From: JBKEDS01 sp047975545
Lineage (GTDB): Bacteria; Bacteroidota; Bacteroidia; Flavobacteriales; Flavobacteriaceae
Direction: 5' to 3'
NCBI GenBank assembly: GCA_047975545.1
Contig: JBKEDS010000013.1
Location: forward strand, 36,493-100,492
DNA length: 64,000 nucleotides
A model generated the notes under the pieces. That model was given only the letters and a program-made list of their open reading frames with translations. It ran no database searches and was not told the origin of the DNA. The position numbers were made by a program, and so were the translations under genes. Positions 6,675 to 16,220 of this stretch are shown one piece after another (position 1 is the stretch's first letter; every line of letters starts with the position of its first letter).

Positions 6675-9600
6675 GGTTTTGCTGAAAATAGGTTTGGACT
6701 TTCTTTTTGTAAATTGGGCGCAAAGGTAAGTTTTGTTTGTTTAATATTTCGGTGGTGTTGAAATATTGTTTTGCATTGGGCAAATCGTTATTGGTGTCGT
6801 TGGAAAAGGATTTTTTAGTGGTTTCGGATTCGCGTTTTTCCTCCTGCCCTTGTTGCAAGGTGGCGTTTTCCAATTTTAAAAGCTGGTGTTTTATGTCCAG
6901 CATTTTGTTCATGGTTTCTTTGGTGAAGCCTTTATTGAGCAAATCCATTTCAATATTTTCCATTTTGTTAAGCAGGTTTTTGGAATTGGCATCTAAGCCT
7001 TCTTTGGATAATTTGTCCTGCAATTGGTTGCGCAAATCCTGCTGTTGTTTGTAAATTTCGAAAAGCAAACCTTCGAGATATTCATTGTTTTTATTACTGT
7101 CGCCCTGCTGTTCGCCTTCTTTGCCCTGCCCTTCTTTATTTCCTTTTTCGCCCCCTTCTTTTTCACCTTCCTTTTTTTCCTCTTTTTGGCCTTTTTCGCC
7201 TTCTTGCTTGCCTTCGGATTCCTTCATGCCCTGTTCCATCATTTTGTTAAGTTCTTCTTGGCTCATGATAATATCGGGTAATTGCATGTTTCCGCTGCCT
7301 TGTCCGGGGGAAGGCATCATGTTAAGTTGGGCTTCCATATTGTCTAGAACATCGCTTAAAAAATCGGCCAAATTGTTGGCGGCCGTAACGGTAAATTGTT
7401 GGTTGGACACGCCTTGGTACAGCATGTTTTCGGCCAGTAAATCGAGCGCTTTGTCTATGTTGTAGTATACCTCGGTAATTTCCTTGTTTACGTTTTCGGA
7501 TAGCTTTGGTTGGCGTAGCGAAAGGGCAAATAAACTGTCGTCGACATGCTCGAAATGTTCGCGCAAGCTGTTTTGCTTTTTTAAATAGGTTGAAAACTTG
7601 TTGTGGTTAATGTCTATGGATTTAAACTGGTTCATTAACGCTTCTTCATCAAAGGAAAACACGACCAAATTATCCAAAATTTGCCTTAGCATTTCCACGT
7701 CTTCCTCCAACTGTTCGCCACTGGCCCCGCTCATGGCACTCATAAAACCTTCGGCCATTTTTTTAATTTTTTTGGCAGCATTCTTTTGGCTTTTTTGGGC
7801 ATCCTGCATATTTTGTTGTGGGCTTTGGGATTGGTTTTGCTCCTGCGATGAGCTTCCCTCCTGCTTTTCCAAAGCATCGGTGGCTTGTTGTTGCTCTTTT
7901 TTTATGTCTTCTTCTTCCAACTTATCCTGTGGAATACCTATTGGTTTTTTTAATTTTTTGTCTTCTTTTTTTAAGGCATCCATTTGTTTTTGGAAGTCGT
8001 TAAAACGCTGGTTTAATTCGTCCTGTTTTTCCTTGGTGTTTTCGGTTTCGGGCGCATTGGACAGCTTTTCTTGGTCGATGCCTATTTTTAATAAATCTTC
8101 TTTTAGCTTATCTAATTTTTGTTGTACATAATAGCGTTTTGTTAGCTCCAACAATTGCTCCAAGCTACGCTGCTTGTTTTTGTTTTGTTTGGCCAGTTGG
8201 TCCAGCTTGTTTACCAGCTCTTCCTTGTTTATTTTATCCTGTAATTCTTTTAGTTCTTCAAGTAGCTTTTCGTCTTTTTCCAACTGCTTTTCGTTGTCTT
8301 CTATACGTTGTTTCAGTTCTTCCTTAAAAGTGTCGTTTTGCTCTTTATTGTCTAATTTTTCAATATTATCCTGAAGCTGTTTGTTAAATTGCTTCATTAA
8401 ATCGTCTTGCTGTTTTTGGCGTTCCAGAAACGATTCCAACTTTTTCTTATCGTTAAAATTAAGCTGGTTTTTTTCCTTTTGGGTTTTCGATAAATTTTCC
8501 AATTGCTTTTCTTGTTCCTTAAAGGTGTTAAGCGATTTATCGAGATTTTTAATGGTTTCGTTTTGTTGGTTTAGTTGGCGGTTGGTTTCTTCGTCCTTTG
8601 TTCGCTTTCTGTAAGTAAAAAAGTTGCTTTTTACGCTTTTATGCTTATTAACAACATCATTATCAAACACTTGAAAGAATATTGTGTATGAAACGCCTTC
8701 AACTATTTCCAAATTATCGGGAAATGCGCTTAAAAACGCGGTTACATTGGTGTTGGAAACGGCTATGTTTTTCGAGTTTATTTGCGCCTCGTTATCGGTT
8801 GGATAGTATACCAATTGCAGTTTGGTTAAGCCGTAATCGTCGGTAGCTTGCCCACGGAAATACAGGGTTTGGTTGTCCGTGGTGTCTACTTTCATTTCAA
8901 CCTTTAGCTCGGGATATTCGTCCTTAATCACATTAATTTTAAAACCAAGGTTTTCGTAATCCTTCAAGTTTTGGTTGCTGGTGCTTAAACTGTAATCGAA
9001 ATTATTAAAAATGGATTTACTGGCCGTAAACACATCCTGTCCCGATTGGGTAAAGTTAAGGGTATCCTTAGCATACAATTTTACTTGGTTGGTAGCCTTG
9101 GTTTTAAGTTTCCATGTTACGGTGGTACCTTCGGGAACCAAGGCGTTGCCCGTACTTTTTAGGGTTTCGGTTTTCTTTTGGGTGTGGGTTGGGTAATTTA
9201 AAACCATATTGAAACTTAGTAGCGAGGGTACTTCCACAATGTTTAGCGTATACGGCTTGGAGGTTACGCCGTTGGCTTGGAGCTTAAAATCGATTGGTTC
9301 TATTGGTTGCGAAAACACATATTCGAACTCGCCCATGCCCTTTTGCTGCAATATATAGGTTTCGTTATTATAGGTAATGGCGGCGGTTTCGGGCAAAACA
9401 CTACCCATAGCCTTAACCTGCAAAGTAAATGGTTTGTTTTCTATGGCGTCGAGGGTTTGGTTAACCACCAAAAACCGGAACGGCGCCGGCGGCTCGTAGG
9501 CCATGTTGTAATGCACTACCCGTTTGTAGCTGTCGCTAAACCAATTAACATGCCCCGAAACATAGGTTGCCAAAATAATTAAAAGCGGAATGGCGGCATA

Positions 9601-10065
9601 TTTTAAGTATTTTAAATTTTGTTTGAAGTTAATGGCCAGTTTAAACGGTATTGGGCTAAGCTCGACCGCTTTTTGCTCAATGCTCGCCAAGAGCAACTCC
9701 GATTGCGAGTCGCTATCGTGAAGCTGAAGCACGTTTAGCAGCTTATCGTTAACCTCGGGAAAATGGTGGCCGATAATTTTTGAGGCTTCTTTGTAATCTA
9801 TCCCTTTTTTAAGTTTAAACAACTTAGCCAAGGGCAGTACGATAAACTTTATCAACAAAGCGCCTTCAACCCATATAAAAGTCCAAAACAACAAAGTTCT
9901 GGCGGTTGTGCCAAGCCAAAGTAAATGCTCCACGAATAGGGTTAACAGCAAGTACAACAGCCCAATGGCAAAAAACAAAATAGCGCCTTTAAGCAGTTCG
10001 TTGGTGTAGTACCGCCTTATAAACGCCTCTAATTTGTCCTGTATGGTTTTAAAATTGCTTGTCAT
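6667..10065 (-). CDS. DUF4175 family large membrane-anchored coiled-coil protein
   Basis: A 1132-residue protein of unknown function, recognisable as the DUF4175 family found upstream of ybeY in flavobacteria. Two or three transmembrane segments lie in the first 175 residues (GAILFFAIGLLYLLLTLFV at 24-42, another pair near 55-80, one near 155). An extracytoplasmic beta-rich region (about 195-470) follows, then a very long coiled coil (about 490-760), a Gln/Met-rich segment and a low-complexity acidic Glu/Gly/Lys stretch (about 970-1015). It is divergent from gltX and overlaps ybeY by 8 bp. No enzymatic motif is visible; a structural or envelope role is inference. Confidence 0.85.
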   Translation of the reverse strand: MTSNFKTIQDKLEAFIRRYYTNELLKGAILFFAIGLLYLLLTLFVEHLLWLGTTARTLLFWTFIWVEGALLIKFIVLPLAKLFKLKKGIDYKEASKIIGHHFPEVNDKLLNVLQLHDSDSQSELLLASIEQKAVELSPIPFKLAINFKQNLKYLKYAAIPLLIILATYVSGHVNWFSDSYKRVVHYNMAYEPPAPFRFLVVNQTLDAIENKPFTLQVKAMGSVLPETAAITYNNETYILQQKGMGEFEYVFSQPIEPIDFKLQANGVTSKPYTLNIVEVPSLLSFNMVLNYPTHTQKKTETLKSTGNALVPEGTTVTWKLKTKATNQVKLYAKDTLNFTQSGQDVFTASKSIFNNFDYSLSTSNQNLKDYENLGFKINVIKDEYPELKVEMKVDTTDNQTLYFRGQATDDYGLTKLQLVYYPTDNEAQINSKNIAVSNTNVTAFLSAFPDNLEIVEGVSYTIFFQVFDNDVVNKHKSVKSNFFTYRKRTKDEETNRQLNQQNETIKNLDKSLNTFKEQEKQLENLSKTQKEKNQLNFNDKKKLESFLERQKQQDDLMKQFNKQLQDNIEKLDNKEQNDTFKEELKQRIEDNEKQLEKDEKLLEELKELQDKINKEELVNKLDQLAKQNKNKQRSLEQLLELTKRYYVQQKLDKLKEDLLKIGIDQEKLSNAPETENTKEKQDELNQRFNDFQKQMDALKKEDKKLKKPIGIPQDKLEEEDIKKEQQQATDALEKQEGSSSQEQNQSQSPQQNMQDAQKSQKNAAKKIKKMAEGFMSAMSGASGEQLEEDVEMLRQILDNLVVFSFDEEALMNQFKSIDINHNKFSTYLKKQNSLREHFEHVDDSLFALSLRQPKLSENVNKEITEVYYNIDKALDLLAENMLYQGVSNQQFTVTAANNLADFLSDVLDNMEAQLNMMPSPGQGSGNMQLPDIIMSQEELNKMMEQGMKESEGKQEGEKGQKEEKKEGEKEGGEKGNKEGQGKEGEQQGDSNKNNEYLEGLLFEIYKQQQDLRNQLQDKLSKEGLDANSKNLLNKMENIEMDLLNKGFTKETMNKMLDIKHQLLKLENATLQQGQEEKRESETTKKSFSNDTNNDLPNAKQYFNTTEILNKQNLPLRPIYKKKVQTYFQQNHD

Positions 10066-10122
10066 AATTCCCTACGAAACTACAATTTTTTTGGTATACT
10101 GTTTATAATTATGTGTTAATTG

Positions 10123-10130
10123 TATCTTTG
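10123..10130 (+). promoter_or_regulatory. Putative -7 element of gltX
   Basis: TATCTTTG matches TAnnTTTG. It implies a leader of about 120 nt before the gltX start at 10256; no clean -33 element is seen. Confidence 0.5.
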
Positions 10131-10133
10131 TCC

Positions 10134-10227
10134 CACCTGAAACCAATTGGCGGTTTCGACCTTTTTAAAAAAATAAAGGTGAAAAAGAAAACCCCTATTA
10201 AAACAATGCGGTTTTTTTCGGGGTGCA
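10134..10227 (+). promoter_or_regulatory. Candidate structured 5' leader of gltX
   Basis: The leader downstream of the -7 element can fold. CACCT (10134-10138) can pair with AGGTG about 40 bp later, enclosing a GAAACC/GGTTTC hairpin. An ACCCC...GGGGT pairing follows within 10190-10227, next to a T-run. It does not contain T-box specifier or antiterminator features that I can recognise. Function is unassigned. Confidence 0.35.
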
Positions 10228-10255
10228 ACTTAAACATTCATTTTAAACCTTCAAC

Positions 10256-11836
10256 ATGACTAAAAACGTTCGTGTGCGCTTTGCGCCAAGTCCTACCGGC
10301 CCGCTACATATTGGCGGCGTTCGTACTGCTTTGTTCAACTATTTATTTGCAAAAAAACACCAAGGTACATTTATTTTGCGCATTGAGGATACCGACCAAA
10401 ACCGCTATGTTGAAGGTGCCGAACAATACATAATCGACGCCTTAAACTGGTGCAAAATACCCTACGACGAAGGCCCCGGAAAAAACGAAACATTTGGCCC
10501 GTACCGACAAAGTGAACGTAAACATTTGTATAAAGAATATGCCGATAAACTAATTGCCTCCGGCCATGCTTACTATGCGTTTGATACAGCAGAAGCATTG
10601 GACAAACACCGCGGCGAGTACGAAGCCAAAGGCGAAACCTTTATTTACAATTGGCATAATAGGTTAGCGCTTAACAATTCACTTTCGTTAGGTGAAAAAA
10701 CCGTTAAAGCCAAATTACAGGCTGGCGACGATTATGTGGTGCGCTTTAAATCGCCACAAGATGAAACCCTTTACCTTACCGATATTATCCGTGGCGATAT
10801 AAAAATCGATACCAACATTTTGGACGATAAAGTATTGTTTAAAAGCGACGGTATGCCTACCTACCACTTGGCCAATATTGTAGACGACCATTTAATGGAA
10901 ATAACCCATGTTATACGTGGCGAGGAATGGTTGCCTTCCTTAGCGTTGCACCACCAGCTTTATAAAGCCTTTGGCTGGGAAACGCCACAATTTGCGCACC
11001 TTCCGCTTATTTTAAAACCCACGGGTAAAGGCAAACTAAGCAAGCGCGATGGCGATAAATTGGGCTTTCCGGTATTTCCGTTAGAATATACCCCGCCCAA
11101 CGGCGATGTGTCCCGAGGCTATCGTGAAGATGGCTATTTTGCCGATGCCGTTGTTAATTTTTTGGCACTTTTGGGCTGGAACCCCGGAACGGAACAGGAA
11201 ATTTTTTCGTTGGAAGCGCTAACAGAAGCCTTTAACTTGGAGCGTGTAAACAAATCGGGCGCACGTTTCGACCCCGATAAAATTAAATGGTTTAACCACC
11301 ATTACATGCAGGAACAGCATAACGACGATTTGGCCGAAGCGTTTAAACCCATTTTAGAAAAAAAACTTAACGTTATTGCAAACGAAACGAAGCAATTTAC
11401 AACAAACAAAGAGATTACCACGGCACAAACGCCCCGTAATGATATAGACCTAAATTACATTTCATTAGTAATTAGCCTAATAAAAGAACGTGCCACCTTT
11501 GTAAGCGACTTTTGGGAATTGAGCCATTATTTCTTCATTGCCCCAACGAGCTACGACGAAAAAGCAGCCAAAAAAGCCTTTAAGGACGATACAAAACCTA
11601 TTCTACAAGAAGCAACATCTATTATTAACAGTATTGAAGATTTTACGGCCGAAACACTACAAAACCAAATAAAAAACTGGATAACCAGTAACAATATTGG
11701 CTTTGGAAAGGTTATGATGCCCCTACGCCTGGCCTTGGTTGGCGTCCTGCAAGGCCCCGATGTTTTCGACATTATGTTTTTAATTGGCAAAAACGAAACC
11801 TTAAAACGTATCGAGCGGGTTATTGGGGTTTTGTAA
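10256..11836 (+). CDS. gltX: Glutamate--tRNA ligase, with an in-frame repeat insertion
   Basis: Class I aminoacyl-tRNA synthetase charging tRNA-Glu. The HIGH-type motif is PLHIGG (residues 16-21) and the KMSKS-type motif is KLSKR near residue 260. At 526 residues it is about 24 longer than I would expect for flavobacterial homologues (about 502-506, from memory). The excess corresponds to residues 372-396 (NVIANETKQF...QTPRND), encoded by a degenerate copy of an intergenic palindromic repeat, in the anticodon-binding half of the protein. Divergent from the DUF4175 gene; a TTCGACAAGCTCAGC hairpin follows 10 bp after the stop. Confidence 0.96.
   Translation: MTKNVRVRFAPSPTGPLHIGGVRTALFNYLFAKKHQGTFILRIEDTDQNRYVEGAEQYIIDALNWCKIPYDEGPGKNETFGPYRQSERKHLYKEYADKLIASGHAYYAFDTAEALDKHRGEYEAKGETFIYNWHNRLALNNSLSLGEKTVKAKLQAGDDYVVRFKSPQDETLYLTDIIRGDIKIDTNILDDKVLFKSDGMPTYHLANIVDDHLMEITHVIRGEEWLPSLALHHQLYKAFGWETPQFAHLPLILKPTGKGKLSKRDGDKLGFPVFPLEYTPPNGDVSRGYREDGYFADAVVNFLALLGWNPGTEQEIFSLEALTEAFNLERVNKSGARFDPDKIKWFNHHYMQEQHNDDLAEAFKPILEKKLNVIANETKQFTTNKEITTAQTPRNDIDLNYISLVISLIKERATFVSDFWELSHYFFIAPTSYDEKAAKKAFKDDTKPILQEATSIINSIEDFTAETLQNQIKNWITSNNIGFGKVMMPLRLALVGVLQGPDVFDIMFLIGKNETLKRIERVIGVL
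11371..11443 (+). repeat. Palindromic repeat element inside gltX coding sequence
   Basis: The segment starting CGTTATTGCAAACGAAACGA and ending CGTAATGAT is a degenerate form of the common palindromic repeat (CATTGCGAACGAAGCAATC ... CGCAATGACG) whose better-kept relative is at 3981-4115. It stays in frame and adds about 24 residues. Confidence 0.65.
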
Positions 11837-11845
11837 TGTTTTTTT

Positions 11846-11870
11846 GGTGGCTTCGACAAGCTCAGCCACC
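11846..11870. repeat. TTCGACAAGCTCAGC hairpin after gltX
   Basis: GGTGGCT and AGCCACC enclose TCGACAAGCTC. Ten bp after the gltX stop; no T-run follows, so terminator activity is uncertain. Confidence 0.65.
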
Positions 11871-11983
11871 ACGACAGCCCCCAGTATCTAATTTTTTTGG
11901 AAACACTTAAAAAAATAATGTAATACAAAAATAATTACGTAAATTTCGTACTTAATTTAAACTACACTTAAAAAATATTTGTT

Positions 11984-12904
11984 ATGGGCTTTTTATTTCC
12001 AATTATTATCTTTTTCGGATTAATTATTTTAATCTCCTCGTTTTTTATCGTAAAACAACAAACGGCTGCGGTTATCGAGCGTTTTGGTAAATTCCACAGC
12101 ATACGCCAATCGGGGCTTCAGTTAAAAATTCCTGTTTTAGATAGGGTTGCCGGGCGTTTAAGTTTAAAAATCCAGCAATTGGACGTTATTGTTGAAACCA
12201 AAACCTTGGACGATGTGTTTGTACGCATAAAAGTTTCGGTGCAGTTTAAGGTAATAAAAGAAAAGGTTTACGATGCCTTTTACAAGCTTGATTATCCGCA
12301 CGACCAAATAACCAGTTACGTGTTCGACGTGGTGCGTGCCGAAGTGCCAAAAATGAAATTGGACGATGTGTTTGTTAAAAAAGACGATATTGCCATAGCC
12401 GTTAAAACCGAACTTAACGATGCCATGTTGGATTATGGTTTCGATATTATAAAAACCCTGGTTACCGATATAGACCCCGATGCGCAGGTAAAATCGGCCA
12501 TGAACCGCATTAACGCCTCGGAGCGCGAAAAAATTGCCGCCCAGTACGAAGGCGATGCCCAACGCATTTTAATTGTTGAAAAAGCAAAGGCCGAAGCCGA
12601 AAGCAAACGCTTGCAGGGCCAAGGTATTGCCGACCAACGCCGCGAAATTGCCCGAGGTTTGGAAGAGTCGGTCGAGGTGCTAAACCGCGTGGGTATTAAC
12701 AGCCAAGAGGCCTCTGCCCTTATCGTGGTTACGCAGCATTACGACACCCTGCAATCGTTGGGCGAGGAAACCAACAGCAACCTGATTTTATTGCCCAACT
12801 CGCCACAGGCCGGTAGCGACATGCTAAACAATATGGTGGCCAGCTTTACCGCCAGCAACCAAATTGGCGAAGCCATGAAAGAGGCTAAAAAGAAGAAGGA
12901 GTAA
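11984..12904 (+). CDS. SPFH/Band 7 (stomatin-like) membrane protein
   Basis: A 306-residue member of the SPFH family, which organises membrane microdomains and often modulates proteases. One N-terminal membrane segment (residues 3-23) is followed by the Band 7 domain (about 25-190: QTAAVIERFGKF, LKIPVLDRV, DVVRAEVPKMKLDDVF) and an Ala/Glu/Lys-rich coiled coil (about 180-235, ASEREKIAAQYEGDAQ). The C-terminal tail is polar and ends in a Lys-rich cluster. No NfeD gene is adjacent, so the partner is unknown. Confidence 0.9.
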   Translation: MGFLFPIIIFFGLIILISSFFIVKQQTAAVIERFGKFHSIRQSGLQLKIPVLDRVAGRLSLKIQQLDVIVETKTLDDVFVRIKVSVQFKVIKEKVYDAFYKLDYPHDQITSYVFDVVRAEVPKMKLDDVFVKKDDIAIAVKTELNDAMLDYGFDIIKTLVTDIDPDAQVKSAMNRINASEREKIAAQYEGDAQRILIVEKAKAEAESKRLQGQGIADQRREIARGLEESVEVLNRVGINSQEASALIVVTQHYDTLQSLGEETNSNLILLPNSPQAGSDMLNNMVASFTASNQIGEAMKEAKKKKE

Positions 12905-12929
12905 TGGCGGTTATGCAAAATTGGTGAAT

Positions 12930-13988
12930 ATGGATTTTAATTCTATCTGTAAACTCCTTTTCATAAATTTTTTCTTAATCCACGGGACTGGATTAAGCCA
13001 AATAACCTTGGATTATTCAAATTTTATTTCAGTTGGGGACTCTGTTATTGAATATTACGACAATAATTTAGACTCGATTATAACGCCCGGTAGCGAGGGC
13101 GAGAATAAAACGTGGGATTTTAGATTGCTGCATCAAAATTCTTTGGATACAATAAATATTGCAGATGTTAGAAACACTTTATTTTACAACGATTTTAAAT
13201 CGGTTTCCAATATTGCAATTACGCTAACTTCAACCGATAGTGTCGCTTCGTTTTTTCATTATACCGAAAATGAATTAATCCTTAAAGGATCTGGGTATTT
13301 TTTAAGTTCGGAAAAAAAGATTCATTTAGAAGAAAGAACGGTTTTAAAATATCCATTAGATTACTTGGACCAACATAAAGAAACATTTAAAAAAGAAGAT
13401 GTACTCTATAAAAACAAGCTAAATAACGACTCCATTAAGCGTATTACAACTTACGAGCATAGCTATATTGCAGATGCTTGGGGAGATGTTAAATTACCCG
13501 GGGGACAGTTTTTTTCGTTGCGCATTAAACGAGCGTTAATTATTACCGAATCTTATTATAAATATTCAAATTACATATGGCATAAATATAAAGAGGAAAA
13601 ATTTCCAAGCGTAACCTACGAATGGTGGACGGACGACCCAAAAACAAAACACCATGTAGCGTATATGGTAATGGATGCCGAAAACGCTAAACCTGTTCAT
13701 GTTTCGTTTTTATCTGTTTTGTCTTTTGATAAAGAAATTGAAAAAATCAAGCCTATTCCTTTAGTACTTTACCCTAATCCTGTTTTAGATGTTGTACATG
13801 TTAATCTTCCTAAAAAAAATGTATATGCCAATATCTATTCCATATCCGGCCAATTGGTTTATAGCGAATTAATAACTTTAAATAAAATTCAAATTAATGT
13901 ATCTAATTTTATGGCTGGCACTTATGTTTTTATAGTTAAAGATAGGAACGGCAATATTTTAGGTAGTACTAAATTTGTAAAAAAATAG
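12930..13988 (+). CDS. T9SS type A sorting domain-containing secreted protein
   Basis: Secreted protein of unknown activity with a C-terminal type IX secretion signal. I chose the ATG at 12930 because it gives a signal peptide (MDFNSICKLLFINFFLIHG...LSQ); TTG at 12921 and GTG at 12924 are in frame upstream. The middle (about 30-265) is beta-rich without recognised domain. The final 80 residues carry the type A sorting features: LYPNPVLDVVHV, then YSISGQLVY, then GTYVFIVKD. It begins 25 bp after the SPFH stop and may be read from that transcript. Confidence 0.85.
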   Translation: MDFNSICKLLFINFFLIHGTGLSQITLDYSNFISVGDSVIEYYDNNLDSIITPGSEGENKTWDFRLLHQNSLDTINIADVRNTLFYNDFKSVSNIAITLTSTDSVASFFHYTENELILKGSGYFLSSEKKIHLEERTVLKYPLDYLDQHKETFKKEDVLYKNKLNNDSIKRITTYEHSYIADAWGDVKLPGGQFFSLRIKRALIITESYYKYSNYIWHKYKEEKFPSVTYEWWTDDPKTKHHVAYMVMDAENAKPVHVSFLSVLSFDKEIEKIKPIPLVLYPNPVLDVVHVNLPKKNVYANIYSISGQLVYSELITLNKIQINVSNFMAGTYVFIVKDRNGNILGSTKFVKK

Positions 13989-14016
13989 AGGTTTTTTTAT
14001 GTAAAATTAGGATAAT

Positions 14017-14967
14017 TTATTTTATAACAATATTTCCTATAACGTACTTTTCAACTTCAATACTTTTAGAATAATCGGTGTAGCTGTAAACAAATTCGCT
14101 ATTGCTTACCCAACAAAATTTATTAAAATAGCATACGTTTTCACCGTTTATACCTCCCCACCCAAATTTTGCTAAATATCTATAGTTATCTTCTAGTTTT
14201 TCCTGAAAAAAATAGCTGCTGCATTCTTGGCCGGGAAACCACCCGTTTAGCCTTAATTTTTTATTGGGCGATTCTATGATATATTCAGGGTTTCCAACTG
14301 TTTTAAGCGATTCGCCCGTTTTAAGTGAAATGGAATAGTCGCTTGAATGCCCGCCTTCGAAAAGTATAATTTGCTCAAGGGGGTAATAAGCTACAAACCA
14401 ATAATCGTTACTTTTTTGGTTTATATGTAGTGTTTGTCCGGTATTTAGGTTTATTTCACTAATTACATTGCCCAAATGCTCAATAGTTTTCCATTTAACG
14501 TTAGAGGCTAATAGTTTTTTAGCTTCTTCTTCGGATTTTATTGTGGTATGTTTATACGGTTTTGGCTCCGTAAAAAGGTTATAGAATTGCAAACTATCTA
14601 ATTCTTTGGTTTTAATTTGGGCTTTATTTAGTTTTTCTGCATAGCCGCTAAACACATAACCTTCTTGTTCATATCCGTATTCCGATTCCGATTCGGAAAC
14701 AATAAAAGGATAATTGTTGTACTTAATTTTTAGCCAAATGCCATTTATTGTATCATTATTATCGATTATTCGTTGTTTAAATTCCGTTTCTTCCAATAGC
14801 TCAACTATACTGCCATAGGGTAATTTGCCTATTCTGTTAGAATTTAAACTGGGCAGGTCCCTTATAATTAAACCTGTTGGGGCGTTTATAAAATAGATTT
14901 CGTTTTCTTGACCCTTAATTTCAAAAAAAAGTAAAATACACACGTAAATTAATAACCGTTTTTTCAT
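14017..14967 (-). CDS. Secreted protein with N-terminal SH3-like domain
   Basis: A 316-residue protein with a signal peptide (MKKRLLIYVCILLFFEIKGQ). Residues 23-110 look like a bacterial SH3 domain (GLIIRDLPSLNSNRIGKLPYGS, then WLKIKYNNYPFIVSE...EGYVFSGYAEKL), a fold that often binds peptidoglycan. The remaining 200 residues are beta-rich and unrecognised. The start codon abuts leader repeat copy 14968-15087. Convergent with the T9SS gene at 13988. Confidence 0.75.
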   Translation of the reverse strand: MKKRLLIYVCILLFFEIKGQENEIYFINAPTGLIIRDLPSLNSNRIGKLPYGSIVELLEETEFKQRIIDNNDTINGIWLKIKYNNYPFIVSESESEYGYEQEGYVFSGYAEKLNKAQIKTKELDSLQFYNLFTEPKPYKHTTIKSEEEAKKLLASNVKWKTIEHLGNVISEINLNTGQTLHINQKSNDYWFVAYYPLEQIILFEGGHSSDYSISLKTGESLKTVGNPEYIIESPNKKLRLNGWFPGQECSSYFFQEKLEDNYRYLAKFGWGGINGENVCYFNKFCWVSNSEFVYSYTDYSKSIEVEKYVIGNIVIK

Positions 14968-15087
14968 CTATTTAAATTTTACCAAGAACTTGTGGTTCAG
15001 TTATTTAATTATTTCGGTGGGTATCAAATTTTACCCTGCCAAACCTATGCTGAGCAAAGCCGAAGTATGCCCATTATGGGCTTTCAT
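14968..15087 (-). repeat. Leader repeat family A, copy 2
   Basis: About 120 bp, closely similar to copy 48231-48350 over its whole length, including AAATTTTACCAAGAACTTGT, CCTGCCAAACCTATGCTGAG and GCCCATTATGGGCTTTCA. It ends exactly at the start codon of the SH3-like gene (14967). Confidence 0.8.
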
Positions 15088-15105
15088 GTTAAATTACATA
15101 CCGGA

Positions 15106-16203
15106 TTACATAAAGTTTACTGTTACCTTCCCAAGTATATTGGCTTTTACCTCCTTGTCGATGTATAAGGTTTTTAATGAATCCATACCTTTAAAAAAAG
15201 TATCCGGCAAAACCTCAATGCTATTATTGCTTAATGCCAAAACTTCTAATTTAGAAAATGAACCCATAGTTTCAGGAAGTGTCTTTAACATATTGTCGTT
15301 TACGTAAAGCCAAACAAGATTATTTAGATTGCCAAAAGACTCTGGTAATTTCTCTATTGTGTTTTGGTTTAAAACAAGGTATTGCAGTTTGGATAGGTTT
15401 CCAAATTTTTGGGGTAAATACGATAAGTTGTTGTTGTTGAGGTATAATGAAACCAAATTACCCAAATTGGTAAACGATTCTGGTATTTCGGTAATTCCAT
15501 TAAATGAAGCGTGCAAGACTTGTAGCGATTTACATTCCGACACACTATGGATTTCTGTTAATTTGTTGGAATCGACATCAAAATGAGTAAGGTTTTGTAG
15601 CTTAGCTATGCTTTTAGGTAGCTTAGGTATTAGGTTTTCCTTAAAACTCATTCTTTTAACATTGGTTAACGCCCCTATTTCATTAGGAAGTTCCGTAATA
15701 ACATTATTCTCAAAATACAACCATTCCACGTCTTTAAGTGCCCCTATTTCTTTTGGTAAGTACGCTATTTTATTATGGCTTGCTGTTAAGGTTTTTAAAT
15801 TGTCCAATTTATTTATCCAAGGCGGTAAAGCAGTCAATAAGTTACCATCCAACCTAAGCACCTCTAAACGGGGAAGCTCCTTTAAAACATTGGGCAGCTC
15901 GGAAAAATTATTATTGTTTAAAACTAAAATTTCGAGGTTTTTTAACTGTTCAAACGAGGAAGGAAGCGTGCTTAATTCATTTCCCTCTAACGATAAATGC
16001 TCTAAATTAACCAACTTGCCTATTGCCTCGGGCAATTCCTTTAATGATTGATTGGTAAGGTGCATTTTTCTTATTTCCTCGGGGTTTGCAAGCGCTTCTT
16101 CAATAGTGTATGCAGCCCCTATTTCCACAATTTTAATTTGTGCGTGCAAAATAAACCCTTCAAATAAACATATTGACAATATGATAAACTTTAAATATTT
16201 CAT
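15106..16203 (-). CDS. Secreted leucine-rich repeat protein
   Basis: A 365-residue protein with signal peptide (MKYLKFIILSICLFEGFILHAQ) and about twelve 23-residue leucine-rich repeats of the form LPxxxxxLxxLxxLxLxxNxL from about residue 50 to 355 (for example LVNLEHLSLEGNEL, LPRLEVLRLDGNLL). Such solenoids bind proteins or peptides; no catalytic domain or sorting domain is attached. It is divergent from the TPR gene at 16276, with only 72 bp between them, and a -7 element lies at 16221-16228. Confidence 0.88.
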   Translation of the reverse strand: MKYLKFIILSICLFEGFILHAQIKIVEIGAAYTIEEALANPEEIRKMHLTNQSLKELPEAIGKLVNLEHLSLEGNELSTLPSSFEQLKNLEILVLNNNNFSELPNVLKELPRLEVLRLDGNLLTALPPWINKLDNLKTLTASHNKIAYLPKEIGALKDVEWLYFENNVITELPNEIGALTNVKRMSFKENLIPKLPKSIAKLQNLTHFDVDSNKLTEIHSVSECKSLQVLHASFNGITEIPESFTNLGNLVSLYLNNNNLSYLPQKFGNLSKLQYLVLNQNTIEKLPESFGNLNNLVWLYVNDNMLKTLPETMGSFSKLEVLALSNNSIEVLPDTFFKGMDSLKTLYIDKEVKANILGKVTVNFM

Positions 16204-16220
16204 TACAATGTATTTTCTTT

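Noticed and set aside
6737..8614. Series of long plus-strand open frames opposite the DUF4175 gene
   Set aside because: They are Ser/Phe/Leu/Cys-rich mirror images of Lys/Glu/Gln coiled-coil codons, without domains or promoters.
10131..10255. T-box riboswitch upstream of gltX
   Set aside because: No specifier loop or antiterminator-like TGGN sequence is recognisable; only a generic structured leader is kept.
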